Source: Halomonas saccharevitans
Lineage (GTDB): Bacteria > Pseudomonadota > Gammaproteobacteria > Pseudomonadales > Halomonadaceae
Reading direction: 5' to 3'
NCBI RefSeq assembly: GCF_900116405.1
Contig: NZ_FPAQ01000002.1
Coordinates: 62,001 to 126,000, forward strand
Length of the DNA stretch: 64,000 bases
The notes beneath the pieces were generated by a model. The model saw only the letters and a program-made list of their open reading frames with translations. It was not told the DNA's origin and made no database searches. Below, one piece after another: positions 44,449 through 53,130 of the stretch. The translations under genes were made by a program, and so were the position numbers. Positions within the stretch are counted from its first letter, which is position 1. Each line of letters starts with the position of its first letter.

Positions 44449-46191
44449 TCAGGCGGCTCGGTCGAGCCAGCGCTGGGCCAACCTTCGGGCGTGCTGCAGC
44501 TCCCTGCACCAGCTCAGCCGCCCGGCCGCGCGGCGGATGCCCGCACGGCGCAGCTTGACGAGGATCCGTGTCGGCAGGCCGACCAGCACCAGGGCGACCC
44601 CCTCACGGTGCATCGTGTCGATCAGCGCCTTTAGCGCGACGATGGCGGTGCCATCCATGCTCGGCACGTCGTGCATGTCGAGAATGACGACCCGCACCTG
44701 CGGATCCACCCGGTGCAGCGAGGTGAGCGCCTTCTCGGCGGCGCCGAAGAACAGCGGACCGTTGATGTCGTAGAGGGCGATCTCGTCGGGTAGTACGCCG
44801 ATGCTGGCATGGGGCTCGCCGTCGACGCGCTGGGTCTCGGTCAGCAGCGCCATGCGCCGAATGAACAGCGCGGCGGCGAGCCCCATGCCCACGGCCACCG
44901 CCAGCACCATGTCGAAGAGCACGGTCAGGGTGAAGCAGGTCACGAGAATGGCCACGTCTCCCGGCGGGGCCGAGCGCAGGGTGTGCAGAACGTGTCGGGC
45001 CTCGCTCATGTTCCAGGCGACGATGAACAGCAGCGCCGCCAGGGCGGCCATCGGCACCCGTCCCAGCAGGTCCGCCAGGGCCACTACCGCCAGCAGCACC
45101 GCCAGGGCGTGGACCACCGCCGCGATCGGCGAGCGGGCGCCGCTTCTGATGCTGGTGGCGGTGCGGGCGATGGCCGCCGTGGCGGTGATGCCGCCGAACA
45201 GTGGCGCTACGAGGTTGCCGAGCCCCTGGCCGATCAGCTCGGCGTTGGGGTCGTGCCGGGTCCGGGTCAGACCATCCGAGACCACCGCGCACAGCAGCGA
45301 CTCGATCGCCCCCAGCAGGGCGATGGCGAAGGCAGGGCCCAGCAGGGCGCGAATCAGCGCGAAATCCACCGCCAGCGGCTCGCCATCCGCACCGGGCAGC
45401 CGCCAGGGCGCGATGAAGCTCGGTGCGATGGGAGGAATGCCGCTGCCCGTCTCGCCCTGGGCCTCCCAGGTGAAGCGTGAGGCGATGGTCTCCACCTCCG
45501 CGCCCGACCCGGCCAGCCAGTGGTTGATGGCGAAGGCGGCCAGGGCACCGGCGACCAGGCCCACCAGCGGCGCGGGCAGCGGCAGCCCCAGGCGCGGCCA
45601 GAGCAGCATGACCCCTAGGGCGAAGAGGCCGACCCCCAGCTCGATAGGCTCCACGGTCGGCAACGAGATCGCGATCTGCCCGAGGTTGTCGATGAAATGC
45701 TCGCCCAGCTGGCCGACCTCGAGGCCCAGGAAGTCGGGCAGCTGAAGCACCGCGATCACCACCGCGATCCCCGCCGTGAAGCCGAGTACCACCGGGTAGG
45801 GAACGTACTGGATCAGGCGCCCCATGCCGGTGATGCCGAGGACGACCAGGATCATGCCGGCCATCATCGAGGCGATCAGCAGGCCGCCCAGTCCGTACTG
45901 CTGGACGATGGGGAAGAGGATGACCACGAAGGCCGCCGTCGGGCCCGAGACATTGAAGCGTGAGCCGCCGGTCAGCGCGATGAGCACGCCGGCGACGATC
46001 GCCGTGTAGAGCCCGTGCTGGGGAGGAACGCCGGTCGCGATCGCCAGCGCCATGGATAGCGGCACGGCCACGGTGCCGACGGTCAGTCCGGCCAGGATGT
46101 CGCGGCGCAGGTCGTCCAGGCCGTAGCCGTCTCGCCAGGCCGCGCGCAGGCCGGTAGCGATGCCGGGAAGGGACGGTCGGTGGCGTGCCAT
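44449..46191 (-). CDS. SulP-family anion transporter with STAS domain (DauA-like)
   Basis: A 580-residue SLC26/SulP transporter: an N-terminal 14-helix transport region (DILAGLTVGTVAVPLSMALA, GSRFNVSGPTAAFVVI) and a C-terminal STAS domain (about 445-555) with VVILDMHDVPSMDGTAIVAL. E. coli DauA moves C4-dicarboxylates, others sulfate or bicarbonate; the substrate cannot be told. It is divergent from a ribbon-helix-helix protein, with palindromes in the 145-bp gap. Confidence 0.9.
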   Translation of the reverse strand: MARHRPSLPGIATGLRAAWRDGYGLDDLRRDILAGLTVGTVAVPLSMALAIATGVPPQHGLYTAIVAGVLIALTGGSRFNVSGPTAAFVVILFPIVQQYGLGGLLIASMMAGMILVVLGITGMGRLIQYVPYPVVLGFTAGIAVVIAVLQLPDFLGLEVGQLGEHFIDNLGQIAISLPTVEPIELGVGLFALGVMLLWPRLGLPLPAPLVGLVAGALAAFAINHWLAGSGAEVETIASRFTWEAQGETGSGIPPIAPSFIAPWRLPGADGEPLAVDFALIRALLGPAFAIALLGAIESLLCAVVSDGLTRTRHDPNAELIGQGLGNLVAPLFGGITATAAIARTATSIRSGARSPIAAVVHALAVLLAVVALADLLGRVPMAALAALLFIVAWNMSEARHVLHTLRSAPPGDVAILVTCFTLTVLFDMVLAVAVGMGLAAALFIRRMALLTETQRVDGEPHASIGVLPDEIALYDINGPLFFGAAEKALTSLHRVDPQVRVVILDMHDVPSMDGTAIVALKALIDTMHREGVALVLVGLPTRILVKLRRAGIRRAAGRLSWCRELQHARRLAQRWLDRAA

Positions 46192-46226
46192 GCTGAGGAT
46201 CCTCCTTGAAGGTCGAGCCGGTCAGG

Positions 46227-46247
46227 CATGTTAACGACATTAACATG
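46227..46247. promoter_or_regulatory. Palindrome in the SulP / ribbon-helix-helix intergenic region (site 1)
   Basis: Arms CATGTTAA and TTAACATG are separated by 5 bp. It lies 36 bp upstream of the SulP start. The TTAACAT half-site recurs at 46303-46309, suggesting an operator for one DNA-binding protein. Confidence 0.5.
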
Positions 46248-46300
46248 TCATTATCATTGTCGACAAAGGCGCCAACGCCGTTGCCCCGCAAGGCGGCGAG

Positions 46301-46321
46301 CATTAACATTTGATGGTAATG
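46301..46321. promoter_or_regulatory. Palindrome upstream of the ribbon-helix-helix gene (site 2)
   Basis: Arms CATTAACAT and ATGGTAATG with a TTG centre are a 9-3-9 inverted repeat with one mismatch. It ends 15 bp before the ATG and abuts the GGAGG ribosome site, which would suit autorepression. Confidence 0.5.
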
Positions 46322-46336
46322 TTCTGGAGGATTGTC

Positions 46337-46531
46337 ATGGAAAAGAAGACGGCACGCCTGACCCTGCTGATCGACCCGCACAAGAAGCGCGCCTTCGAGC
46401 AGCTGTGTGCGGCCCAGGACCTGACGCCTTCCCAGGTGGTGAGGCAGTTGATCCGCGACTATCTGAGCGATCATGACGTGGCCTACGAGACGCGTCCCGA
46501 CCTGGCCGGGGGCGCGTCCGAGAAGACCTGA
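46337..46531 (+). CDS. Ribbon-helix-helix (CopG/Arc-type) DNA-binding protein
   Basis: A 64-residue protein starting MEKKTARLTLLIDPHKKRAF, with a first beta strand TARLTLLID and helices AFEQLCAAQ and PSQVVRQLIRDYLSDH, the RHH fold pattern. No toxin gene is adjacent, so it is probably a stand-alone repressor. GGAGG precedes the ATG. The likely target is its own promoter and the divergent SulP gene. Confidence 0.8.
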   Translation: MEKKTARLTLLIDPHKKRAFEQLCAAQDLTPSQVVRQLIRDYLSDHDVAYETRPDLAGGASEKT

Positions 46532-46603
46532 GGCCCCGACCAGCGGCACCTCGATCGACCGTCGTCGTGGGCTCGGCGCTGCCAGCGACCCAGGGCGGCG
46601 GCG

Positions 46604-47992
46604 TTACGTCCCGCCTTGCGTTCTCGGCAGCGTGGCCGTGACGCTCAGGCCCCCGCCCGGGGCGTCGCCGAGCCGCAGCCGGCCGTGGTGGCGCTGCAGC
46701 AGGCGGTCGACGATGGAGAGCCCCAGGCCGGCCCCGGCGCCCGGGCCGCCACGGTGGAAGCGTTCCAGCACCTGATGGCGTTCGTTTGCCGGGATGCCGG
46801 GTCCCTGATCCTCCACGTCGATCGTCACGGCGTCATGCTCGGCGGTGAGCACGATGCGGATCAGGGCCCCCGTCGGCGAGTGCTGCAGGGCGTTGCCGAC
46901 CAGGTTCTGCAGCAGTGTATCGATGGCGCCGGGCTCCACCTCTAGCCGCCAGTCCGCCGCCTCGTCGGCCTCCAGCTGCAGCTCCTGGCGACCCTCCACG
47001 GCGAGCGGCATCAGCTTGGCCAGCGCCTCGCGCACCTCGGGCAGCAGCGCGATCTCGCGCCCCTGGCCATTGCCCTCCTGCTCGGGCTCGAGGCGGGCCA
47101 GGGTGAGCAGCTGCGAGACCATCCGCGTGGCGCGGGCCACGCCGCCGCGCAGCTTGTCCAGCGCCTCGCGACGATCCTCGGGATCGTCGGCGGCCAGGGC
47201 GTTCTGGGCGTGCAGGTCGAGCACGGCCAGCGGCGTGCGCAGTTCATGGGCGGCGTCGGCGATGAAGCGCTGCTCCCGGGCGCGCAGGGTGCGGATCCGC
47301 TCGAGCAGCCGGTTGAGGGCGCCGGCGATGGTCTCCAGTTCACGGGGCAGCCGGTGCATGATCAACGGCTGCAGGTTCTGGGGGTCGCGGCTGCGGATCT
47401 GCTCGGCCAGCTGCGACAGCGGCCGCAGGCCCCAGCCGATGGCCCACCACAGCAGCAGGCCCAGTACCGGCAGCCCCAGCAGGTCCGGCATCAGGGTGCG
47501 CAGGGCGATGGCGGTGACCAGCTCGCCGCGCACGTCCTCGCGCTCCGCCACCAGCACCCGCCGCGGGCTGCCCGGGGCGTCCAGGGCGAAGACCCGCCAC
47601 TCGTAGTCATCGAGGCGCGCGCTGCCGAAGCCGTTGCGCAGCGTCGTGAGCGGGGCCTCGGGGGCCTCGGCAGAGCGCAGCAGCAGGGTCTCGCCACCCC
47701 AGGCCTGGAAGATCAGCTTGCTCTCGTAGGGGTGGCGCACCACTGGGCCCAGTGTATCGTCACCGCGCTGCAGCGCCGTGCCGATGCTGGCCAGCAGTTC
47801 ACGCCGCTGATCCTCGGGGAGCGGAGCGCCCACCAGCCCTTCCAGCAGCCGCGCGTTCTGGGCGAGCCTGGCATCGAAGAGCTCCTCCACCTCGTGGGCG
47901 GCGTCGCGATAGCTGGTCAGCCCGATCACCAGCATGCTCAGGCCGAACACCAGCAGCACCACGCCCAGGGTGCGGCGGCGAATCGAGGTCAT
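46604..47992 (-). CDS. QseC/PmrB-type sensor histidine kinase, last gene of the six-gene operon
   Basis: A 462-residue kinase: helix at about 8-28, a periplasmic domain of about 130 residues containing YEWRVFALD (typical of QseC-like sensors), a second helix about 165-185, HAMP, the H-box with H249 (ADAAHELRTPLA) and HATPase motifs (LLQNLVGNALQHSP, DQGPGIP, GAGLGLSIV). It overlaps its response regulator by 4 bp. The stimulus is unknown; family members respond to iron, peptides, catecholamines or lipid damage. Confidence 0.9.
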   Translation of the reverse strand: MTSIRRRTLGVVLLVFGLSMLVIGLTSYRDAAHEVEELFDARLAQNARLLEGLVGAPLPEDQRRELLASIGTALQRGDDTLGPVVRHPYESKLIFQAWGGETLLLRSAEAPEAPLTTLRNGFGSARLDDYEWRVFALDAPGSPRRVLVAEREDVRGELVTAIALRTLMPDLLGLPVLGLLLWWAIGWGLRPLSQLAEQIRSRDPQNLQPLIMHRLPRELETIAGALNRLLERIRTLRAREQRFIADAAHELRTPLAVLDLHAQNALAADDPEDRREALDKLRGGVARATRMVSQLLTLARLEPEQEGNGQGREIALLPEVREALAKLMPLAVEGRQELQLEADEAADWRLEVEPGAIDTLLQNLVGNALQHSPTGALIRIVLTAEHDAVTIDVEDQGPGIPANERHQVLERFHRGGPGAGAGLGLSIVDRLLQRHHGRLRLGDAPGGGLSVTATLPRTQGGT

Positions 47993-48657
47993 GAGGGGGG
48001 CTTGTCCATCACGTAGCCGATGCCGCGCACGGTGCGGATCAGCTCGGGGAAGAGCTTGCGGCGCAGGTGGTGCACGTGGACCTCGATGGCGTTGCTCTCC
48101 ACCTCCTCGTCCCAGCCATAGACCAGGCGGGTCAGGGTGTCGCGGGTGAAGACCCGGCCCGGATGGCTGAGGAACTCCTGCAGCAGGGCGAATTCGCGCC
48201 GCGACAGCGGCACGGGCGTCTCCCGGCAGCTGACGCTGTGGGTGGCGGGGTCGAGGCGGATGCCGCGCGCCTCGAGCACGCTGCTGGCCTGTCCCTGGCT
48301 GCGGCGAAGCAGGGCCCTCAGGCGCGCCTTGAGCTCGTCGACCTGGAAGGGCTTGATCAGGTAGTCGTCGGCGCCGGCGTCCAGGCCGGCGATGCGATCA
48401 TCGATGCCGTCCCGGGCGGTCAGCACCAGCACCGGCACGCGGTTGCCGCGCCGGCGCACCGCCTCGAGCACCTGCATGCCGTCGAGCCCGGGCAGCCCCA
48501 GGTCGAGGATCACCGCATCGAAGGGTTCGTCGCCCTTCAGCGCCGCCAGCGCCTGTCGGCCATCGGCCAGCAGGTCCACGGCGTAGTGTTCGGGCTTGAG
48601 CGCCAGGCGAATGCCCGCCGCCAGGCTGGGGTCGTCCTCGACCAGCAGTATGCGCAT
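47989..48657 (-). CDS. QseB/PmrA-type OmpR-family response regulator
   Basis: A 222-residue regulator with receiver acidic residues E7-D8-D9, phospho-acceptor D52 (ILDLGLPGLDG), a K in LIKPFQ and an OmpR winged helix (REFALLQEFLSHPG, SNAIEVHVHHLRRKL). Proteins of this group bind CTTAAG-like direct repeats with an 11-bp period, as found at 34289, 44379 and 53131. It starts 18 bp after the TPR gene, so it is co-transcribed with the biosynthetic-type genes upstream. Confidence 0.9.
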   Translation of the reverse strand: MRILLVEDDPSLAAGIRLALKPEHYAVDLLADGRQALAALKGDEPFDAVILDLGLPGLDGMQVLEAVRRRGNRVPVLVLTARDGIDDRIAGLDAGADDYLIKPFQVDELKARLRALLRRSQGQASSVLEARGIRLDPATHSVSCRETPVPLSRREFALLQEFLSHPGRVFTRDTLTRLVYGWDEEVESNAIEVHVHHLRRKLFPELIRTVRGIGYVMDKPPS

Positions 48658-48675
48658 GTCCTGTCCTTGCGATGA

Positions 48676-49368
48676 TCATGTTCCGAGCGTTTCCAGCAGG
48701 GCGCGGACTTCCTCGCGGCGGCCGGCATCGGCCCGCTCGCGTCCCGGTCGCGGCGGTGCCTGAAGGGCTTTCTCAAGCGCCTGGCGGGCCTCGGTGTCGC
48801 GTCCCTGCTCATGCAGATAGTCGCCCCAGAAGTAGAGGCTGTCGAGCCCGTCGGGGTCGATGGACAGGGCCCGCTTCAGGTAGTGCTCGGCCTTGTCGTC
48901 GTCGCCGAAGGCGAGCGGCCAGCCCGGCACCTGGTAGTAGAGGGCGCCGAGGCTGGTATAGGCCGAGCCGTCCAGCGCCAGCGGGTCGATCGCCAGGGCC
49001 TGCTCCAGGTCGCGCCTGGCGTCCTTCACCAGCGACAGCGCGCCGAGGCCGCCGCTGGCGCCGGCCTGGGTCGAGCGCACGATGCCGGCCCAGATCTGCA
49101 GCCCGGCGGCCTCGGGGTGGGCGGCCACCCGCCGGTCCGCCTCGGCGGCCAGGGCCTCGAGGGCCGTCGCCTGCTCGTCCTTGGGCAGGGTGTAGTGGAT
49201 CTCGGCCCAGCGCTGCTGCAGGTGCTCGATCCCCTCGGCCACGCTCTCGTCAGCGGAGGTGGGCGCGTCAGCGGAGGTGGGCGTCGCGGCCAGCAGGGGC
49301 GCCGTCGGCAGACCGACGAGCAGGACCAGCAGGGTGGCCCGCAGGGCGGGCGTCACTCGGGGCATCAT
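48676..49368 (-). CDS. Exported TPR-repeat protein
   Basis: A 230-residue protein with a signal peptide (cleavage near LLAA-TPT) and TPR-like helices (about 110-205; DLEQALAIDPLALDGSAYTSLGALY is one repeat, partly quoted as LEQALAIDPLALDGSAYTSL). It overlaps the SDR gene by 4 bp, so it belongs to the operon. Periplasmic TPR proteins usually act as scaffolds; no more specific role can be given. Confidence 0.8.
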   Translation of the reverse strand: MMPRVTPALRATLLVLLVGLPTAPLLAATPTSADAPTSADESVAEGIEHLQQRWAEIHYTLPKDEQATALEALAAEADRRVAAHPEAAGLQIWAGIVRSTQAGASGGLGALSLVKDARRDLEQALAIDPLALDGSAYTSLGALYYQVPGWPLAFGDDDKAEHYLKRALSIDPDGLDSLYFWGDYLHEQGRDTEARQALEKALQAPPRPGRERADAGRREEVRALLETLGT

Positions 49369-50207
49369 GGCGTGTCTCCTCGGGGCTTGGTGATGAAGCG
49401 GCGAATGGTGGGCAGCTGGCGGCGCAGGGCCCGGTCGACCACGCCCGGCAGCATCGCGTTGAGCCGGGCGAAGAGTCGCTCGGGGCCGCCCAGCTGGGTC
49501 TCCTCCCGCCCGGCCTCGATGGCGCGGCGGACCAGGCCGGCGACCCGCTGCGGGGCATCCATGGCGTTGCCCAGGGCCTGGTTCATCGCCTCGATCTCCG
49601 GGGCATTCATGCCGGTCCGGGTGGCCCGGGGGGCCACGTGCAGCACATGGACCCGGGTGTCGGCGAGCTCCCGGCGCAGGGCCTGGGTGAAGCCGCGCAG
49701 GGCGAACTTGGTGGCGCAGTAGCCGGCCTGACCGGGATAGCCGATGGTGCCGAAGGTCGACCCCAGATTGATCACCCAGCCGTGCTCCGCGGCGAGCAGC
49801 CGGGGCAGCAGTGCGCGGGTCAGCTGCAGGGTGCTGGTGAGGTTGAGGGTGATCAGGGCCTCTATCTCGTCGTCGCTCGAGGATTCGAACAGCCCCACCC
49901 GGTTCACCCCGGCGGCGTTGATCAGCATGGTGCAGCCCGCCTCAAGGGCCTGCTCGACCAGTCGCCGGCGCTCCTCGGCGCGGGTCAGGTCGGCGGCCAT
50001 GACCGTCACCCGGCCCGGATGGCGCGCCGCCAGGGCGTCCAGGGTCTGCTGGCGGCGACCGGTGATCAGCAGGCGCGCCCCGGAGCCTGCCAGCTCGTCG
50101 ACCAGCGCCTGGCCGATGCCGCCGCTCGCCCCGGTGATCAGCACCGACTGGGCGGCCCATCCGCCCTCGGGGAGCTGCCTGGACCAGGGCTTTCTAGACC
50201 AGGGCAT
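49365..50207 (-). CDS. Short-chain dehydrogenase/reductase of the hemolysin-AMP-ligase operon
   Basis: A 280-residue classical SDR: NAD(P) motif TGASGGIG at about residue 25-32, NAAG in INAAGVNRVG, the catalytic S in NLGSTFG and YCATK. The ATG at 50207 overlaps the ligase-oxidase gene by 14 bp. It probably reduces or oxidises a product of the ligase/diiron steps; substrate unknown. Confidence 0.88.
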   Translation of the reverse strand: MPWSRKPWSRQLPEGGWAAQSVLITGASGGIGQALVDELAGSGARLLITGRRQQTLDALAARHPGRVTVMAADLTRAEERRRLVEQALEAGCTMLINAAGVNRVGLFESSSDDEIEALITLNLTSTLQLTRALLPRLLAAEHGWVINLGSTFGTIGYPGQAGYCATKFALRGFTQALRRELADTRVHVLHVAPRATRTGMNAPEIEAMNQALGNAMDAPQRVAGLVRRAIEAGREETQLGGPERLFARLNAMLPGVVDRALRRQLPTIRRFITKPRGDTP

Positions 50208-52386
50208 CGGCCAGCTCCTGGGTCGCGTCGTCGCCGGCGCAGCGGGCGGTGACGCCGCGGAACATGGCGCCATAGAGCCGATAGACCATCCTGGCGGTGT
50301 CGATCACCGCCGCCAGATCCTCGTCGTCGAGCCGGTTCACCAGGCCCTCGAAGAAGGCCAGGTGGCCGATATCCAGGCTGCCGTGGGAGGTCAGGTAGCG
50401 CACCGCGTCGTCCGGCAGGCCGAGGCTCGCCTGGAGCCCCTCGGCGGCCCGGGTGGCGATCGCCGTGCTGGTGCCCTCGAGCACCTGCACCATGCCGAAG
50501 AAGCCCACCGGGTTGCCGTGCTCGATGACGTCGCGCACGTGGGACACCATCAGCGTCGTGGCCGGGTCGGGCGCGGCGGCGGCCGCCGCCTCCGGGTCGC
50601 CGCCGGCCGCGCGAATGTCGTCGAGGATCCACTGTTCATGGCCGTGCTCCTCCTCGATGTACTCCACCAGGGCGCTGCGCAGCCAGCCGAGGCGCTCGGG
50701 CAGGCGCGCCCCGCAGGCCATCATCAGCGGCACCGTGAAGCGCACGTGATGGTAGGCCTGGCCGAGAAAGGCCAGGTACTCCTCGCGGCTTACCTCACCG
50801 CTCTCCTCGCCACCCAGGGCGCGGGTCAGCAGCGGGGTGGCCAGCAGCCAGTCGCGTTCGGCGCGGGTGGCGTCCTGCAGGTGCTGGTAGGGGGTCATGG
50901 CGTGTCTCCTTCTGGGAACGGGGGTGTCGGCCGGGCCGGCATCGGGGTGCGGCTGGCGAGAGGCGAGCAGCCAGTCGCGGTAGGTGTCGTGGAGGGTGTC
51001 GCGGCGCAGGCGGCCGTTGGCCGTCAGCTGGTGATTGGCGGGGGTGAAGGGCCGGCAGCGGCGCCATTCGCCGACCCGGGCATAGTCGGGAAGGTCGGCG
51101 TTGGCGCAGGCGATCGCTGATGCCAGGGCGTGGTCGTCGCACTCGGGGCCGGCGGGCACGATCAGCGCCCGGTTGCGCGACAGGGCCTCGCCGAACACCA
51201 GCGCCTGGGCGATGGCCGGCCTCGCGCAGAGCTCGCCCTCCACCCACTGGGGATCGACGTTGCGGCCGTAGGCGGTGATGAAGACGTCGCGGCGGCGTCC
51301 GTCGAGCACCAGGTGTTCGCCCTGCCAGTGGCCGAGATCGCCGCTTGGGTGCCAGCCGTCCAGGGGCGGCTCGCCGAGATAGCCCAGCATGGTGGTGCCC
51401 CGGACCTGCACCTCGCCGTCGGCCGCGAGGCGCACTTGTGCATGGGGCAGGGGGCGACCCACGCCGAGGGCGGGCTCGCCGGGCCGGTTGAGGCAGACCA
51501 CCGAGGCGCACTCCGAGAGGCCGTAGCCCTCGACGACCGGCCAGCCGCCGTCTCGGGCCCGATCGAGCAGCGAGGCGGCGACCCGGGCCCCGCCCACGGC
51601 GACGGCGCGCAGCCCGGCGGGGGCCTGCGGTGAATGCTCGACCAGCGCCTGCAGCAGCTGGGGGACCAGGATCAGGCTATGCGGGCGAAAGGCCTCGAGA
51701 GCCGCCAGGGCCCGGCGGGGATCGAAGCCGCTGCTGCCGGTCCAGCCCAGGTCGGCGGCCCCGGGCAGGCCGGCGGTGGCGCCCAGCAGCAGCGGTACGT
51801 AGAGGCCGCCGATGTTCTCCAGCAGGGTAGCCAGGGGCAGCATGGCCAGGTGGCGGTGAATATGCAGCGGCGCCACCGCCTCGGCGAGGCTCTCGGCGAC
51901 GCGCAGTGGGGCCTCGCGGTCGAGGCACACGCCCTTGGGGTGGCCGCTGGTGCCGGAGGTGAAGGTGATCATGCCGGTGCCGGCATGCAGTGCGGGCGGT
52001 GAGGCCACCCGCCGGCGGGTGATCGCCGGGTCGGGGCTTTCCGCGAAGCCGAGCGACGCGCCGCCGGGGCCGATCCAGGCGTCCAGGCCGGCCTTTACCA
52101 CCAGGTGGCAACGCTGGGTCTCGCTGAAGAAGGCGGGGATCGGCACGTCGACGCGGCCATCGGCCAGCAGGGCGAGGTGCCATAGCGCCCAGTCGAGGCC
52201 GTTGTCCAGCGCCAAGCCGACTCGCTGGGCGTCGAGCGCCGTCAGGCGGGCTCGGCGCGCCGCGATCTCTCCCGGCAGTGCGCCGTAGGCGATGCGCCGC
52301 CGACCGTCGTCCAGCGCCGGGGTGTCGGGCGTGGCCTCGGCGTGGTGGGCCAGGCGCGCCAGCAGGGCCTCAGTGCCGCGGGACAT
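50194..52386 (-). CDS. AMP-ligase fused to a heme-oxygenase-like diiron oxidase domain
   Basis: One 730-residue frame. Residues 1-480 are an acyl/aryl adenylating enzyme: TFTSGTSGHPKGV, EGYGLSE, SGDLG and GRRRDVFITAYGRN. The A10 region reads NGRLRR, with R459 where most have the catalytic Lys. Residues 497-730 are a TenA/HDO-like domain with candidate iron ligands (numbered from M497) E40, H50, E84, H87, E141, H172, D176 and H179. M497 (50898) has its own AGAAGGAG site, so a separate 234-residue oxidase may also be made. Overlaps with both neighbours show operon membership. Confidence 0.85.
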   Translation of the reverse strand: MSRGTEALLARLAHHAEATPDTPALDDGRRRIAYGALPGEIAARRARLTALDAQRVGLALDNGLDWALWHLALLADGRVDVPIPAFFSETQRCHLVVKAGLDAWIGPGGASLGFAESPDPAITRRRVASPPALHAGTGMITFTSGTSGHPKGVCLDREAPLRVAESLAEAVAPLHIHRHLAMLPLATLLENIGGLYVPLLLGATAGLPGAADLGWTGSSGFDPRRALAALEAFRPHSLILVPQLLQALVEHSPQAPAGLRAVAVGGARVAASLLDRARDGGWPVVEGYGLSECASVVCLNRPGEPALGVGRPLPHAQVRLAADGEVQVRGTTMLGYLGEPPLDGWHPSGDLGHWQGEHLVLDGRRRDVFITAYGRNVDPQWVEGELCARPAIAQALVFGEALSRNRALIVPAGPECDDHALASAIACANADLPDYARVGEWRRCRPFTPANHQLTANGRLRRDTLHDTYRDWLLASRQPHPDAGPADTPVPRRRHAMTPYQHLQDATRAERDWLLATPLLTRALGGEESGEVSREEYLAFLGQAYHHVRFTVPLMMACGARLPERLGWLRSALVEYIEEEHGHEQWILDDIRAAGGDPEAAAAAAPDPATTLMVSHVRDVIEHGNPVGFFGMVQVLEGTSTAIATRAAEGLQASLGLPDDAVRYLTSHGSLDIGHLAFFEGLVNRLDDEDLAAVIDTARMVYRLYGAMFRGVTARCAGDDATQELADALV

Positions 52387-53086
52387 GGTCGACCTCCACG
52401 GGGCGCGCCGGGCCCAGCAGGCCGTGCGCGGTGAGCACCCGGTGGGCCAGGCGCAGGTCGCCGGCCATCACCCGGGGCTGATGCTCGTAGTAGCGGCCCC
52501 AGCCGGCCTGCTCGTCGCCCAGCCGCGTCGGGTCGGCGAGTTGCAGCGGATGCAGCTCGATGCCCAGGCGCCGGATGCCGTTGGCCACCGTCGGCGTCGC
52601 GGTGAACAGCACCCACTCGAGGCCGTCGTCGACCAGCTGATCGATCAGCGGCACGAAGATGCGCCGCTGCAGGCCGCGGCGCTGACTCGCCAGGTTGCCG
52701 ATCTCGGCGATCGCCTCGCGGTCTAGGGGCCGGCCGAGGTGGTGGGAGAGGAAGGCTTCGACGGGCTCGTCGAAGTAGTGCTCCTGAAAGAGCGACCCTT
52801 CGCTTGCCCGACCCGCCCCGACCGCCGCCAGGGGCGTATCGCCTTCCCAGAGCCCGAAGAGGCGCGGCAGGAAATGGCGGATGCGGGCGCCGTGGTCGAG
52901 GGTGAAGCAGCGGCGCACCAGCCGCTCCAGGCGGCGGCGCTCATACCAGTGGCGGCCCTCCCGCCACACGAGCGGGGAGGCCACCACAGTCGGAGCGTTC
53001 GGGGTGACAGGGGCGATCGTGGCCAGAGGAGCCGTCGGCGGGCACTGGCCGGAAGCGGTAGCGTGAGCGGGATCGGGGATCGACAT
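52370..53086 (-). CDS. Thermostable-hemolysin-family protein (GNAT-like), first gene of the operon
   Basis: A 238-residue protein of the T_hemolysin family, named after Vibrio delta-VPH but likely a GNAT-fold acyltransferase. Family stretches: ARIRHFLPRLFGLWE, LAAVGAGR, SLFQEHYFDEPVEAFL, IAEIGNLASQRRG, WVLFTATPTVANGIRRLG and WGRYYEHQPRVMAGDL. The ATG at 53086 follows GGAG; a TTG further upstream is rejected. It overlaps the ligase gene by 17 bp. The promoter region has a CTTAAG-CCATC-GTTAAG box. Confidence 0.85.
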   Translation of the reverse strand: MSIPDPAHATASGQCPPTAPLATIAPVTPNAPTVVASPLVWREGRHWYERRRLERLVRRCFTLDHGARIRHFLPRLFGLWEGDTPLAAVGAGRASEGSLFQEHYFDEPVEAFLSHHLGRPLDREAIAEIGNLASQRRGLQRRIFVPLIDQLVDDGLEWVLFTATPTVANGIRRLGIELHPLQLADPTRLGDEQAGWGRYYEHQPRVMAGDLRLAHRVLTAHGLLGPARPVEVDHVPRH

Positions 53087-53130
53087 TGGGGCGTCTCCAT
53101 GACGTTTCCCCAATACTGTGGTTGCGGCGA

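Noticed and set aside
46231..46247. TTAA pair near 46231 considered as a fourth QseB/PmrA-type site
   Set aside because: The TTAA period is 9 bp, not 11, and the arms are better explained as an inverted repeat for the ribbon-helix-helix protein.
46337..46531. Ribbon-helix-helix gene considered as the antitoxin of a toxin-antitoxin pair
   Set aside because: No small toxin-like gene is adjacent; neighbours are a SulP transporter and a convergent histidine kinase.
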